A DNA stretch of 64,000 bases from Pseudomonas sp. 10S4 (GCF_034344865.1 NZ_CP133774.1:1-64000), one strand, 5' to 3'; shown: positions 37,027-46,693, counted from the stretch's first letter. Translations and numbers: made by a program. The notes: generated by a model not told the origin, from the letters alone.

Positions 37027-37788
37027 ATGAACGATCAAACGACATTTTTCCGACGCCTGACATCAAACTACCGCAAATTGCTTTGCGTGATGTCGGCTGC
37101 TTGCCTGTTGACCCCTGGCAGCCCTGCCGTTGCTGATGCGGTTACCTTGCCTGACATGCTTATCGGCGTCACTCAGGGCTTTCTTGAATTCACCGTAGAG
37201 GACTATCTGGCTACCAGTCAAACGGAAGGTCGCTACGAAATCGAGGTCAAGCAGCTCGATCCGCGACTGCGCATGCCCATGTGCGACAAGGAATTGACAG
37301 CCTCCCTGGAAAGCCCGGCCACCCCCATCGGGCGGGTTACAGTCAAGGTTCGTTGCGAGGGCAGCTCCCCCTGGACCGTGTTCGTACCCGCTCAAGTGCA
37401 CCTGTTTCGAGAGGTCGTCACCACCACTCGCCCGCTCAGGCGCGCCGGCATCATCGAACCGGGCGATGTCGTTTTACGCGAGCGCGACATCAGCTTGATC
37501 AACCAGGGGTATTTCACCTCGGTTGACCAGGCCATCGGACAGAAACTTACCCGACAAACGGTAGGCGATCAGGTCATCACCCTGGTCCATCTCGAACAGG
37601 CGGAAGTCGTACGCAAGGGTGATCAGGTGGTGATTACCGCACGCAGTGGTACGCTCAGTGTGCGCATGCCGGGCGAAGCGCTCTCCAATGGCGGCCTGGC
37701 TGAACAGATAAGGGTAAAAAACCTCAATTCCATGCGAGTCATCAAGGCGCAAGTCACCGCGCCAGGCCAAGTGGAAGTGTCCATGTAG
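37027..37788 (+). CDS. flgA: flagellar P-ring chaperone FlgA
   Basis: Periplasmic protein of 253 residues needed for P-ring assembly. A hydrophobic signal segment (KLLCVMSAACLLTPGSPAVA) follows a charged N-terminus. The SAF domain is visible in the C-terminal half (RRAGIIEPGDVVLRERDISLI...IGQKLTRQTVGDQVI), with the family end VRVKNLNS-type sequence IRVKNLNSMRVIKAQVTAPGQVEV. The ATG at 37027 gives a long signal region; an internal ATG at 37090 is an alternative that would fit the promoter better. Confidence 0.92.
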   Translation: MNDQTTFFRRLTSNYRKLLCVMSAACLLTPGSPAVADAVTLPDMLIGVTQGFLEFTVEDYLATSQTEGRYEIEVKQLDPRLRMPMCDKELTASLESPATPIGRVTVKVRCEGSSPWTVFVPAQVHLFREVVTTTRPLRRAGIIEPGDVVLRERDISLINQGYFTSVDQAIGQKLTRQTVGDQVITLVHLEQAEVVRKGDQVVITARSGTLSVRMPGEALSNGGLAEQIRVKNLNSMRVIKAQVTAPGQVEVSM

Positions 37789-37892
37789 GGCTCTCTGTTT
37801 TGTGAAGCTATGGCGCGCCGCCTGGCTGTTGCCTAAACTGTGCCCCATGCAGGACAAGTGCTGGCGCATGCGGCTCATTGCTTAAATGAGCC

Positions 37893-37919
37893 TAAAGTTT
37901 TCGCAGGGATTGCCGAAAA
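37893..37919 (+). promoter_or_regulatory. FliA (sigma-28) promoter for flgMN
   Basis: TAAAGTTT, an 11-base spacer, then GCCGAAAA, close to the consensus TAAAGTTT-N11-GCCGATAA. It is about 38 bp before flgM. Confidence 0.85.
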
Positions 37920-37956
37920 CATGGCAAGCGTCCAAATACCCAGAGGTTTTTTTATC

Positions 37957-38283
37957 ATGGTCATCGATTTCAGCCGTTTAAACAGCTCCTCGCCACTTAC
38001 GGGCAGTACACGTACCAGCGTTGCCAAGGAAACCGCCGACGCCGGCAAATCCGCACCGCTGACTACCCCGGCCGAACAGGCCAGTACCGTCACAAGCGGG
38101 GAATCGGTACATCTCAGCAATGAGGCTCAACAGTTGCAAAAGGTCACTGACAAGCTGCGCGATCAGCCTGCCGTCGACAACGCCCGTGTGGCCGAGTTGA
38201 AAGCAGCGATTGCCGATGGCAGCTATAAAGTCGACAGCAACCGTGTAGCCAGCAAACTGCTCAACTTCGAAGCCCAGCGCTAG
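37957..38283 (+). CDS. flgM: anti-sigma-28 factor FlgM
   Basis: Binds FliA until exported by the finished hook. 108 residues: [11 protein letters not shown] at the start, a Ser/Thr/Ala-rich middle, then the sigma-binding helices [55 protein letters not shown]. It is transcribed from a FliA promoter, so it feeds back on its own target. It is followed by flgN. Confidence 0.93.
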   Translation: MVIDFSRLNSSSPLTGSTRTSVAKETADAGKSAPLTTPAEQASTVTSGESVHLSNEAQQLQKVTDKLRDQPAVDNARVAELKAAIADGSYKVDSNRVASKLLNFEAQR

Positions 38284-38331
38284 GCCATCGCCTGCGCCAG
38301 GCTTTTGGACGCTTAAAACCCAAGGCCAGCC

Positions 38332-38799
38332 ATGCACGACACTAATCTACTGCAACTGATCACCGACGACTTTGCTCCAGCTCAACGCTTGCTGGCGTTA
38401 TTGCAAACCGAGTCCCTCGCCTTGCACGGTCGCGACATGCCACTGCTTGAAGAAATTCTGGCGGAAAAACAGGCATTGATCATTTTGCTCGAACAGCATG
38501 GCCGCAAGCGCAGCGAAATCCTCGCCAGCCTGAACCTGCCCCTCACTCGCGCCGGCCTTGAGCAACTCGCCAGCCATTCGAGCATTGGCGGTCAGTTGCT
38601 GGAACAAAGCGATGTGCTGACCGATCTTCTGGCTCAATGCCAGGCTGCCAACGTCAAGAATGGCCAGTCGATCCTGATGCAGCAGGCCGCTACGGCCAAT
38701 CAGCTGAAAATCCTCACCGGTGGCGAACCTCCAGCGCTCTATGATGCACGCGGATCAACTGCCAAGATGGCCGGACCTCGTCCGCTCAGTCAGGCTTGA
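38332..38799 (+). CDS. flgN: flagellar export chaperone FlgN
   Basis: Cytoplasmic chaperone for hook-junction proteins FlgK and FlgL. A 155-residue, almost wholly helical protein with the FlgN pattern LLALLQTESLALHGRDMPLLEEILAEKQALIILLEQHGRKRSEILASL. It follows flgM by 48 bases and is co-transcribed. Confidence 0.9.
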   Translation: MHDTNLLQLITDDFAPAQRLLALLQTESLALHGRDMPLLEEILAEKQALIILLEQHGRKRSEILASLNLPLTRAGLEQLASHSSIGGQLLEQSDVLTDLLAQCQAANVKNGQSILMQQAATANQLKILTGGEPPALYDARGSTAKMAGPRPLSQA

Positions 38800-38888
38800 G
38801 TCCGCTAATGAGCACGCCCTATCAAGACGCGAAACATGCTGGCAGAATGCCGGCTAGTAGTCATATTTTGTCTGGAGATTGATGAACC

Positions 38889-39635
38889 GTGTTCAATGCC
38901 TTAAGTGCGGAAGATGCTCCGCAGCCACCCAAGGTGCTCACCACACCCCTGGAAATCTCCGGCAACCTGCGCCAGCTGCAAGACAGCCATGATCCGCTGA
39001 TCATCACGTTCCACGAACGTAGCCAGCGCTTCCAGAGCTATCTGGTGGACATCGATCGTGACAGCAACATGATCGCCCTGGACGAGATGATCCCCCGTGA
39101 CGGTGAACGCTACCTGTTGGCCGGTGAACCATTCCGGGTCGAAGGCTTCCACGACGGTGTGCGCATTGCCTGGGAAAGCAACGGTCCGTTGACCATCGAC
39201 GAGTCCGGTGGTGGTCGTTGCTATCGGGGCGCGCTGCCGACCGAGGTGGTTTACCACCAGCGTCGCAATGCCTTTCGCGCCGCGTTGAAGCTGGCGCAAC
39301 TGGTTAATGTCGAACTGGGCGGTGAAAAACTCAAGTCGCCAATCAACGGCAAGTTGCTGGATATCTCTGCCACTGGCTGCAAGCTGCGCTTCGAAGGCGA
39401 TATCACTTCCAGCCTGCAACTGGGCCAAGTCTATGACCGCTTCATCGCCGCCCTGCCCTTTGGCAGCATGACGGCCCCGGTTGAACTGCGTTACTTACAC
39501 TTCGAAGAAAGAATCTCCACCACGTTCGCCGGCGTACGCTTTCACAACATGAGCGGCCTGGTGCAACGGCAGGTCGAGCGCTTCGTCTATCAGCTTCAGC
39601 GCGAAGCCCGGCGCTTCGACAAAGACGACATGTAA
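38889..39635 (+). CDS. ycgR: flagellar brake protein YcgR (PilZ domain)
   Basis: Cyclic-di-GMP-bound YcgR slows the motor. The 248-residue protein has the N-terminal YcgR domain (about 20-115) and a PilZ domain with the c-di-GMP motifs RRNAFR (RxxxR) and DISATG (D/NxSxxG). GTG at 38889 is chosen from the family start [16 protein letters not shown]; the nearby ATG at 38882 is out of frame. It follows flgN by 89 bases, as in other Pseudomonas. Confidence 0.92.
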   Translation: MFNALSAEDAPQPPKVLTTPLEISGNLRQLQDSHDPLIITFHERSQRFQSYLVDIDRDSNMIALDEMIPRDGERYLLAGEPFRVEGFHDGVRIAWESNGPLTIDESGGGRCYRGALPTEVVYHQRRNAFRAALKLAQLVNVELGGEKLKSPINGKLLDISATGCKLRFEGDITSSLQLGQVYDRFIAALPFGSMTAPVELRYLHFEERISTTFAGVRFHNMSGLVQRQVERFVYQLQREARRFDKDDM

Positions 39636-39650
39636 GCACTGCGCTTCAAT

Positions 39651-39690
39651 AAAAAACGGGCAGTCCCTTGCGGTGACTGCCCGTTTTTTT
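39651..39690. terminator. bidirectional terminator between ycgR and the MFS gene
   Basis: ACGGGCAGTC-CCTTGCG-GTGACTGCCCGT stem with A and T runs on both sides; serves both convergent genes. Confidence 0.9.
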
Positions 39691-39701
39691 ATGCATGGAT
39701 A

Positions 39702-41075
39702 TTAAGGTCTGGCCTCGGTGAAGCTTTGTTCGCGACCTGTGTCCGGGTCGTGCGGTTCTTCCGGAGACGGATCGGTTTCAGGTTTCGGCTCAGGGTCCGG
39801 TTCAGGATCGATCGGGTTCTGCATCTGATCCTGCACCACCTGCTCATCGACCCGCGGGTCAAGGGCTGCCACCAGCGGTGAACTCGACATGCTGTCAGGC
39901 ATGGCCACGTGATGCAGTGGCGCATCGTCGACCTGATGCAGGTTGGTCACCGCTTTCGGGCGAATCCGCCACACCAGCACCAGCGCAAAGAAGCTGAAGA
40001 AGGCATACAGCATGTGGCTGCCGAACAGTTTCATCAGCACCCCGGCCACCAGCGGCCCGATACTGGCGCCAACGCCGTAGGTCACCAAAAGCATCGCTGT
40101 CAGGGAAACCCGACGATCCCCCTCAACGTGGTCATTGGAAAACGCCACCGCCAACGGATACAGGCAAAACTGCACCAGCGAACAGAAGAACCCGGCGATG
40201 AACAGCACCTCCAGCGGCACTTCGGTCATGATCGCCAGCGGCAACGCAGCAACGGCCAGACACAAAGCGAAGCAGCGGATCAGCAACGCCCGGTCATAAC
40301 GATCAGACAACCAGCCCAACGGCCACTGCACCACCAGACCGGCAAAAATGCAGCTACCCATGAACAGACCGACCTGCTCGGTCGAAAGCCCTTGTTGCGA
40401 GGCATACAACGGTGCCAGACCGTAGAACGAACCGACGATCAACCCGGCCCCCAACACCGTGCTCAACGACTGCGGCACTCGCTTGATGAAGAACCGCGGC
40501 TCCATCGGTGCCGGATGCAAAGGCGCCGGGTGAATGCGTCGGGTCAGGGCCACCGGCACCAGGCACAACGCGAAGCACAAGGCGACCAGCATCAGCAGCT
40601 CCAGGCCCAAGGCCGGGTGCAGAACCAGAATCAGCTGCCCCAACACCAGCCCCAGGTACGAGGCAATCATATAACCGCTGAACACCAACCCGCGCTGCTT
40701 GGCTTCGGCCTGCTCATTGAGCCAGCTCTCGATGACCATGTATTGGCACATCATGCCAAGACCCACGATCACCCGCAGAAACAGCCACGCAGGCAACCAG
40801 TTGATCAAGCCATGGCCCAACACTGCCGCGCCGACAATCCCGGCACACGCTGCATAGGCGCGAATATGCCCGACCCGGGCAATCAACCGGTGGCCGATTT
40901 TGCCGCCCAGCACCAGGCCAAAATAGTTGGCCGCCATCAACGCACCGACCCACAAGCTGTCGACATGGTCAGCCGCCAGGCGCAAGCCCAGATAAGTACT
41001 CAACAGACCCGAGCCGATCAACATCATCAGCGAGGCGAAATACAGCGCTCGAAAGGATTTCCAGATTTGGCGCAT
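39702..41075 (-). CDS. MFS transporter (YcaD-like)
   Basis: Twelve-helix inner-membrane transporter of 457 residues. The N-terminal half has GGKIGHRLIARVGHIRAYA (the MFS loop 2-3 motif region) and QYMVIESWLNEQAEAKQRG; the YcaD-type DEST motif region fits. The C-terminal tail of about 70 residues is hydrophilic, with acidic-proline repeats (DPEPDPEPKPETDPSPEEPHDPDTG) not usual for the family. Substrate unknown; many YcaD-type members are annotated as sugar or drug permeases without proof. Confidence 0.88.
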   Translation of the reverse strand: MRQIWKSFRALYFASLMMLIGSGLLSTYLGLRLAADHVDSLWVGALMAANYFGLVLGGKIGHRLIARVGHIRAYAACAGIVGAAVLGHGLINWLPAWLFLRVIVGLGMMCQYMVIESWLNEQAEAKQRGLVFSGYMIASYLGLVLGQLILVLHPALGLELLMLVALCFALCLVPVALTRRIHPAPLHPAPMEPRFFIKRVPQSLSTVLGAGLIVGSFYGLAPLYASQQGLSTEQVGLFMGSCIFAGLVVQWPLGWLSDRYDRALLIRCFALCLAVAALPLAIMTEVPLEVLFIAGFFCSLVQFCLYPLAVAFSNDHVEGDRRVSLTAMLLVTYGVGASIGPLVAGVLMKLFGSHMLYAFFSFFALVLVWRIRPKAVTNLHQVDDAPLHHVAMPDSMSSSPLVAALDPRVDEQVVQDQMQNPIDPEPDPEPKPETDPSPEEPHDPDTGREQSFTEARP

Positions 41076-41145
41076 CGGCGTTCCGAGCGGCTCCTTGCAG
41101 TGAGTATCGGGCTAGCGAGAACGATAGCCCGAAGACGACGGGTCG

Positions 41146-42489
41146 TCAGGCCTGGGCTGCTAAAACACGCCGTTCCCAGGGAGTAATTTCATCAAAGAAG
41201 CTGGTCAGTTCCATGGTCTTCGAAGCGATGTAGCCTTCGATGAACTCCTTGCCAAACAGTTCCATCGCCAATTGGCTACGTTTCAGACGTTCAAGGGCAG
41301 CGTGCAAGGTACATGGCAACGAAAGATTATCCGGCACCACGAATTCGCCCTGAATCGCCTCACTCGGCTCCAGCTCGTTTTCGATGCCGTGCAGCCCGGC
41401 GGCCAGGCTTGCGGCAATCGCCAGGTACGGATTGGCATCGGCGCCAGGCAAGCGGTTCTCGACCCGACGGGCCACCGGCGAACTGGCCGGAATACGCAGA
41501 CCCGCCGCACGATTATCGTGGGACCAGCAGGCATTATTCGGCGAAGCAAACGGGTGGCACAAGCGCTGATAGGAGTTCACGTTCGGCGCAAACAACGCGG
41601 TGAAGTCGGCCATGCCGGCCTGCTGACCGCCGATGAAATGACGGAAGGTCGCCGTTGGCTGCCCGGCCTCATCGCTGAACACGTTACGCCCGCTGCCGAT
41701 CTCGACGATACTTTGGTGAATATGCATCGAACTGCCCGGCGTGTGCGCCAACGGCTTGGCCATGCACACCACCGTCAAGCCGTGCTTGAGCGCAACTTCT
41801 TTGAGCAGGTGCTTGAATAAAAAGGTCTGGTCAGCCAACAGCAACGGATCGCCGTGCAGCAGGTTGATCTCGAACTGGCTGACGCCCATCTCGTGCATGA
41901 AGGTATCGCGAGGCAAGCCAAGGGCGGCCATGCATTCGTAGACTTCACTGAAGAATGGTCGCAAACCGTTATTGGAACTGACGCTGAACGCCGAATGACC
42001 GTCCTCGCGACGACCGTCCAGGCCAATGGGCGGCTGGAACGATTGCGTCGGGTCGGTGTTGGGCGCGAAGACAAAAAACTCAAGTTCGGTCGCCACCACT
42101 GGCGCGAGGCCATGTGCGGCGTAACGCGCGATAACCGCTTTGAGTTGGCCGCGGGTCGACAGACGGGAGCTTTCCCCGGTCAGTTCATCCGCATCACAAA
42201 TGGCGAATGCCCGAGGCTGTTTGCTCCACGGCAAACGGTGGATTTGAGCAGGGTCCGCAACCAGCGCCAAGTCGCCATCATCGCTGCCGTAAAAACGCGC
42301 CAGCGGATATCCGCCCATGATGCATTGCAGCAGCACACCCCGCGCCATCTGCAACCGCCGCCCTTCCAGGAAACCCTCGGCAGTCATTACCTTGCCCCTG
42401 GGTACGCCGTTCAAATCCGGCGTAACACACTCAATCTCATCAATGCCCGTCAATCGCTGAGCGAGTGAACGCTGGCCATCGGTTGTCAT
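41146..42489 (-). CDS. glutamine synthetase family ligase (gamma-glutamylpolyamine-synthetase type)
   Basis: GS-fold ATP-dependent ligase of 447 residues. N-terminal beta-grasp domain (IECVTPDLNGVPRGK, LALVADPAQIHRLPW) and catalytic domain with ATELEFFVF (metal Glu), GSSMHIHQSI (His loop) and NRAAGLRIPASSP (Arg/nucleotide loop). The pattern fits PuuA/SpuI-type enzymes acting on amines more than GlnA, but several paralogues exist in Pseudomonas and no spu genes are here. Starts at 42489 (ATG); the next gene upstream is unrelated. Confidence 0.85.
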   Translation of the reverse strand: MTTDGQRSLAQRLTGIDEIECVTPDLNGVPRGKVMTAEGFLEGRRLQMARGVLLQCIMGGYPLARFYGSDDGDLALVADPAQIHRLPWSKQPRAFAICDADELTGESSRLSTRGQLKAVIARYAAHGLAPVVATELEFFVFAPNTDPTQSFQPPIGLDGRREDGHSAFSVSSNNGLRPFFSEVYECMAALGLPRDTFMHEMGVSQFEINLLHGDPLLLADQTFLFKHLLKEVALKHGLTVVCMAKPLAHTPGSSMHIHQSIVEIGSGRNVFSDEAGQPTATFRHFIGGQQAGMADFTALFAPNVNSYQRLCHPFASPNNACWSHDNRAAGLRIPASSPVARRVENRLPGADANPYLAIAASLAAGLHGIENELEPSEAIQGEFVVPDNLSLPCTLHAALERLKRSQLAMELFGKEFIEGYIASKTMELTSFFDEITPWERRVLAAQA

Positions 42490-42617
42490 GACGCAATCCT
42501 TGTTGTTGTGCGAGCCGCGAACGGCGACCCGTACAAAATAGGCTCCGCCCGTTCGGAATATCAAGCACTGGCGAACAAAAAACCAAACCGATGTCCCAGC
42601 TCCTACAGGAACGTGTA

Positions 42618-43307
42618 TCAGGGCAAGTAGAGGCTGAAGACGCCACCGCCCAGTGGACCGCCGTTGCTGATGCGCGTGTATCCGCCAACGCCGTTGCGCT
42701 GATGCAACGCAGCGATGCGCCCGGCGAAGTAAAGGCCCAGACCAGTGCTGCCGGTGCTGTGGTTGATGCCCTGCACGTAGTCGTCCTGGCGCTCGATCAT
42801 CTCGGGCGGATAGCCTTCGCCATCGTCGTTGATGGTCACCACCAGTTGACCGGCCTCGTCGCTAACCGTGATCAACAGCGCATCGCGTGCGTAACGGATA
42901 GCGTTGTTGATGCTGTTGGCCAGCACCGAAGCAACCAATTCCCGGTCAAAGAAACCCAACGGGCTCAGCGGGTCCACTTCGTAGGTCGCCATGATGCCGC
43001 GACTGGCGAACACCTCCTGATGCGCGGCCAGTTGCGCTTCAATAAAGTCATCCAGCTCATGGTAAGCCGGCTGCAATGGCATCTGGTTGACGCCGAGCTT
43101 ATAGAGCCCGAGCAACTGCACCAGCATGCCGTTGAGGTGGGCGAACTCGAAGTCGATGACGCCCTGTTCCTTGGTGTGCTGCTGATCGGGCAAGCGCGCC
43201 AGCCATTGGCTGTGAGCCTGCATCAGCATCGCTAGCGAGTTCTTCATGTCGTGCACGGTAGAGGCAATTACCGTGGAGAAGTCGAGTGCCTGTTCGCTGT
43301 CGTTCAT
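42618..43307 (-). CDS. soluble histidine kinase without sensor domain
   Basis: A short cytoplasmic kinase of 229 residues with the phospho-acceptor box STVHDMKNSLAML (His about 19) immediately at the N-terminus and a complete ATPase domain (NSINNAIRYA, DDGEGYP, STGLGLYFAGRIA). No membrane helix and no sensor domain. It overlaps the TPR-receiver gene by four bases. It would have to be driven by a partner; the fused receiver is the obvious one. Output not known. Confidence 0.85.
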   Translation of the reverse strand: MNDSEQALDFSTVIASTVHDMKNSLAMLMQAHSQWLARLPDQQHTKEQGVIDFEFAHLNGMLVQLLGLYKLGVNQMPLQPAYHELDDFIEAQLAAHQEVFASRGIMATYEVDPLSPLGFFDRELVASVLANSINNAIRYARDALLITVSDEAGQLVVTINDDGEGYPPEMIERQDDYVQGINHSTGSTGLGLYFAGRIAALHQRNGVGGYTRISNGGPLGGGVFSLYLP

Positions 43308-44908
43308 TCGCCAAACGCCTTGCTTCGCAGCTTCTGATAACGGGGAAAACGGGTGTCGGTATCGGGCATCAGGCCGACCGTTTTCAGGCAGGTCCGGCAC
43401 TCTTCGAGTTCCGCCGATGGGACATTGGTGTCAGTGCCATGCAGCAGCGATTGCGCCATGTTCAGCGCAATACTGATGTTCTTCGGTTGCAGCGCCAGGG
43501 CTTTGCGGAACACATCCCGTGCTTCCACCAGGTTACCGGTCTTGTACACCCGCACGCCCTGTCGGTTGAGGTCGGCGGCGGCGTTACCGGCATTGAGGAT
43601 AGTCGGATCGTCAGTCAACTTGGCGATGCCCTGCATCACTGTCGGATCGTCACCGTAGATCTCCGCACAGTTTTTAAGCATCGAAGCGCCCGCAGTGGCT
43701 TGCCCGAGCATTTGCAGTTGCTTGGCCACCAGCAGCGCCGCTTCGGCACTCATGAATTGCTCCATGCCATCGAGGCGCATCATCGCTTGTTCGGTGAGCT
43801 TCTCGGCGGTCTCGGCATCGTTGAGCAGCAGGCTGGTAGCCTTCATCAGCCGTGCACGAATCTGCAGGCCCGGGTCGGAGGGGTTCTCCTTGGCCACAGC
43901 ACTGAGGGTCGTGTTGATTTCCAGCCGAGTCCGAGTGTCCAGCCCCTTTTCGCTGCCCTTGCTGATCAAGGCGTGGGCCAGGCCAAGGTTGCTTTCGGCA
44001 TCCTTGAAGCGAGACTGGGCACCTTGAGCCACCGCCTGGCGATAGGCTTTAGAGGCAGTGTCAAAATCTTCGTTGGCCATCGCCAGTTTACCCAGCAACG
44101 CTTGCCGGCGGACCGCCAGTGGCGACAGGCGAATGGCTTCCTCCAACACGCGCTGGGCACCCTTGGTATCGCCTTGCGAGACCAACACATCGGCCATGCC
44201 GTCATAGAGCGCCGGCATCATCGGGAATACTTTCAGCGCTTTTTCATAGACGCCTTTGGCCTGGGCAACCTGGCCGCGCTTGAACAGCAACTTGCCCAGC
44301 CCGGCAAACGCCCATGGCAAAGGCCGATCAGCGATGATGCCGTCGTAAAGACGTTCCAGCGCTTCGTTCTGGTTCAGGTCGCGCAAGGCATCGGCGCGAT
44401 AACGCAGGCACAGCGGCGAGTAGCGGATGTCTTGCTTGCACAAGGCGATACAGGCGTTGAGCACCTCGACCGGTTTACCCCGGTCAAGCGCCTGCAGGAT
44501 CGGCTTGAGCAACGTCTTTCGCTGCACCAGCCGTTCCAGCCGCTGGGCCAGACCAGAACGGTTGAACGGCTTGGTCAGGTAAGCATCGGGCTCGTGCTCC
44601 AGGGCGCTGAGCACCATGGCCTGACTGGTTTCGGCGGTGACCATGACGAACACACTTTCATGGCTGATCAGCTTCTCGATCATCAGGTCTTCAAGCACCT
44701 GCTGACCGTTTTTCTTGCCATCGCCCAGATGAAAATCCTGCAGGATGAAATCGTAGGACTTCTGCGCACACATACGCAGCGCCTGCTCACCGGTATCAGC
44801 GGTGTCGACATCCTTGATGCCCAGCTCCCGCAGCATGGACCTGACGGAGCTGCGGAAATCCGAGAAATCATCGACGATCAGAAAACTCTTTTGGTGATAC
44901 GACAGCAT
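43304..44908 (-). CDS. receiver-TPR response regulator
   Basis: A 534-residue protein with an N-terminal receiver (FLIVDDFSDFRSSV, Asp in FILQDFHLGDGKKNG, Lys in YLTKPFNRSG), then a long TPR array from about 170 to 520 (for example FAGLGKLLFKRGQVAQAKGVYEKALKVFP and GVRVYKTGNLVEARDVFRKALALQPKN). There is no DNA-binding or enzymatic output, so the output is probably through protein binding by the TPRs. Operon with the following kinase (ATGA-type overlap). The pair is conserved in Pseudomonas, but I do not know its role. Confidence 0.88.
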   Translation of the reverse strand: MLSYHQKSFLIVDDFSDFRSSVRSMLRELGIKDVDTADTGEQALRMCAQKSYDFILQDFHLGDGKKNGQQVLEDLMIEKLISHESVFVMVTAETSQAMVLSALEHEPDAYLTKPFNRSGLAQRLERLVQRKTLLKPILQALDRGKPVEVLNACIALCKQDIRYSPLCLRYRADALRDLNQNEALERLYDGIIADRPLPWAFAGLGKLLFKRGQVAQAKGVYEKALKVFPMMPALYDGMADVLVSQGDTKGAQRVLEEAIRLSPLAVRRQALLGKLAMANEDFDTASKAYRQAVAQGAQSRFKDAESNLGLAHALISKGSEKGLDTRTRLEINTTLSAVAKENPSDPGLQIRARLMKATSLLLNDAETAEKLTEQAMMRLDGMEQFMSAEAALLVAKQLQMLGQATAGASMLKNCAEIYGDDPTVMQGIAKLTDDPTILNAGNAAADLNRQGVRVYKTGNLVEARDVFRKALALQPKNISIALNMAQSLLHGTDTNVPSAELEECRTCLKTVGLMPDTDTRFPRYQKLRSKAFGE

Positions 44909-45218
44909 CGAAGATTTCCAGGCAATTTAAGAAGAACAACCCAAGGGCAAATACACCAACACGCTTAGCTTCACTGTCTCTTGGCGCGCAGATGATAGCT
45001 GGAGGCCAAAGGCTATCAAGCGTTTTCGCATCAACCCGCAAGGATACTTTCGGGTTGCCGCGAGCAAAGAGAACAACGACCGTTCGGGTTATCGGCCAGT
45101 GGTGGCCTTCCCTTGAAGCGGTGAGTGTGAAAACGTGCATTTGCCTGAGCTTAATGCACACTTGCACGGCGACAGATTGCCAAGGTCGCTTACTTTATGA
45201 ACTCAAGGTCTTATTACT
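44909..45218. other. divergent promoter region
   Basis: About 310 bp between the receiver-TPR gene and the LprI-like gene. I see no RNA gene, repeat or clear operator in it. Confidence 0.4.
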
Positions 45219-46595
45219 GTGCACACCCAAGGACGCTGGATGTTGTCCGCTTGTGCTCTGTTGGTTACCCAGCAGGCACTGGCGACTGGAATGGACTGTA
45301 CAAAAGCGGCAAGCGCCGCTGAAAAAACCATCTGTGCTGATACGGGACTGTATGAACTGGACACTCAGATGGGGTCGGCTTACCGAGGGTTAATGGATGC
45401 GGCTCCTCATTCAAAGTCCGAATTGAAAACCGCTCAGCGCGCTTGGCTAAAGGCGCGCGATCAGTGCGCTGAAAAGGTTGATTGCCTGGATCAGAGCTAT
45501 CGGAAACGTCTGCTGTCGCTGCAACAGCAGACGAATGAAGCGGTTGCTCAGCAGCCGGCGGGCATAGACAGGTTGGTACTGGATGACCTGAAACAAGCTA
45601 TTCAGACAGCCAGTAAAACCGATGCAGAGTTTCCGTTAGAGCGGGCACTTGATCCACTGGTGATCAAAAAGGGCACTACTACGTTTTCAAATGTCAGGGA
45701 TGATGAAAACTCTGTTGAAGACCCGCAGTTCCCGAAGGCGATTCCCAAAGGCGTGACGCAGGACGAGTGGCAGGCTCTCACGGGCTCTAAAGTTGAGAGC
45801 GAGGGTGAGAACGGCAACACCTCCTATACCTTGATGGACTTGGACGGTGATGGATTGCGGGATCTTGTTGTCGACACCTATTCTGGCGGCACTGGGTTGT
45901 TTTCTTACATAGAAACGTTTCACCGGGTTGGAGACGTATTTGTCAGAAGGACAGGTGCTGGTGACACTGAATCTGAAAGCTCGCTTTTTTCCCTTAATGG
46001 TCGCGGTGCGAACCAGTCAGTTGATTGGATAAATATTCGTGGCCGGGTTTATGCCGCTTATCGAAACAGCTACTACGGTGTTGATCAGGTTTACCTGCTT
46101 GATCCTCTTAAGGCTCCTGACGCGGTTCCGACTGTGAGCATCAATTACCGCTATCAACTGTCTGTGCCCAATACTCAAAAAGATGATGCCAAAGGCACTA
46201 GCGTCACGTTGGACGCGGTGCTGCATACAGCACTGACTAAGGCATTGGTTGGTGTCAGTAAAACTGAAGCCAAGGATGTAGGTGATCAGAGTCGTCCCCT
46301 TTGCCCTATCCCCCCAGCAGGACCGGGCGATGGTGATTATTACAGTTATGGCCCTGGGCACTACACCATCGAAATTGTGGGTGATATGCCTGTTGTGATT
46401 GGGGAGCAGTGCTATATCGGGAGGTTGGCGGATTGGTTTGGAAGTTATAGCGCCAAAGATGGACTGTTCGCAGAACTCGCCCTCCGAAAGCCAGACTTGG
46501 AGGGTGACGGACGTAGTTATGAGGTCAATGGGCGACGCCGCATGACCGATGTAACCACTTCGGTTGGCAAGTTTGAAGAAGGCAATGGCGGCTGA
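45219..46595 (+). CDS. secreted LprI-like protein with long C-terminal domain
   Basis: About 458 residues from the GTG start. A signal peptide (MLSACALLVTQQALA) could also start at the ATG at 45240. The N-terminal 90 residues match the LprI/DUF1311 lysozyme-inhibitor-like domain (MDCTKAASAAEKTICADTGLYELDTQMG...AQRAWLKARDQC, with conserved Cys). The remaining 330 residues contain a DxDxDG-type loop (LMDLDGDGLRDLVVDTY) of the calcium-binding or VCBS sort and otherwise no domain I recognise. Predicted periplasmic. The C-terminal part sets it apart from short LprI proteins. Confidence 0.78.
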   Translation: MHTQGRWMLSACALLVTQQALATGMDCTKAASAAEKTICADTGLYELDTQMGSAYRGLMDAAPHSKSELKTAQRAWLKARDQCAEKVDCLDQSYRKRLLSLQQQTNEAVAQQPAGIDRLVLDDLKQAIQTASKTDAEFPLERALDPLVIKKGTTTFSNVRDDENSVEDPQFPKAIPKGVTQDEWQALTGSKVESEGENGNTSYTLMDLDGDGLRDLVVDTYSGGTGLFSYIETFHRVGDVFVRRTGAGDTESESSLFSLNGRGANQSVDWINIRGRVYAAYRNSYYGVDQVYLLDPLKAPDAVPTVSINYRYQLSVPNTQKDDAKGTSVTLDAVLHTALTKALVGVSKTEAKDVGDQSRPLCPIPPAGPGDGDYYSYGPGHYTIEIVGDMPVVIGEQCYIGRLADWFGSYSAKDGLFAELALRKPDLEGDGRSYEVNGRRRMTDVTTSVGKFEEGNGG

Positions 46596-46617
46596 CGGGG
46601 GTGTCGATTGAGGGATA

Positions 46618-46658
46618 CTAAAAAGCCCCATCAGTAGATTCTGATGGGGCTTTTTTAT
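46618..46658 (+). terminator. intrinsic terminator after the LprI-like gene
   Basis: AAAGCCCCATCAG...CTGATGGGGC stem followed by TTTTTT. Confidence 0.85.
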
Positions 46659-46693
46659 TTATGTGTTTTCGGACACTTTCCTGCGGGCAAAAC

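Noticed and set aside
43286..44968. 560-codon frame opposite the receiver-TPR gene
   Set aside because: Shadow of the minus-strand gene, which has clear receiver and TPR motifs.
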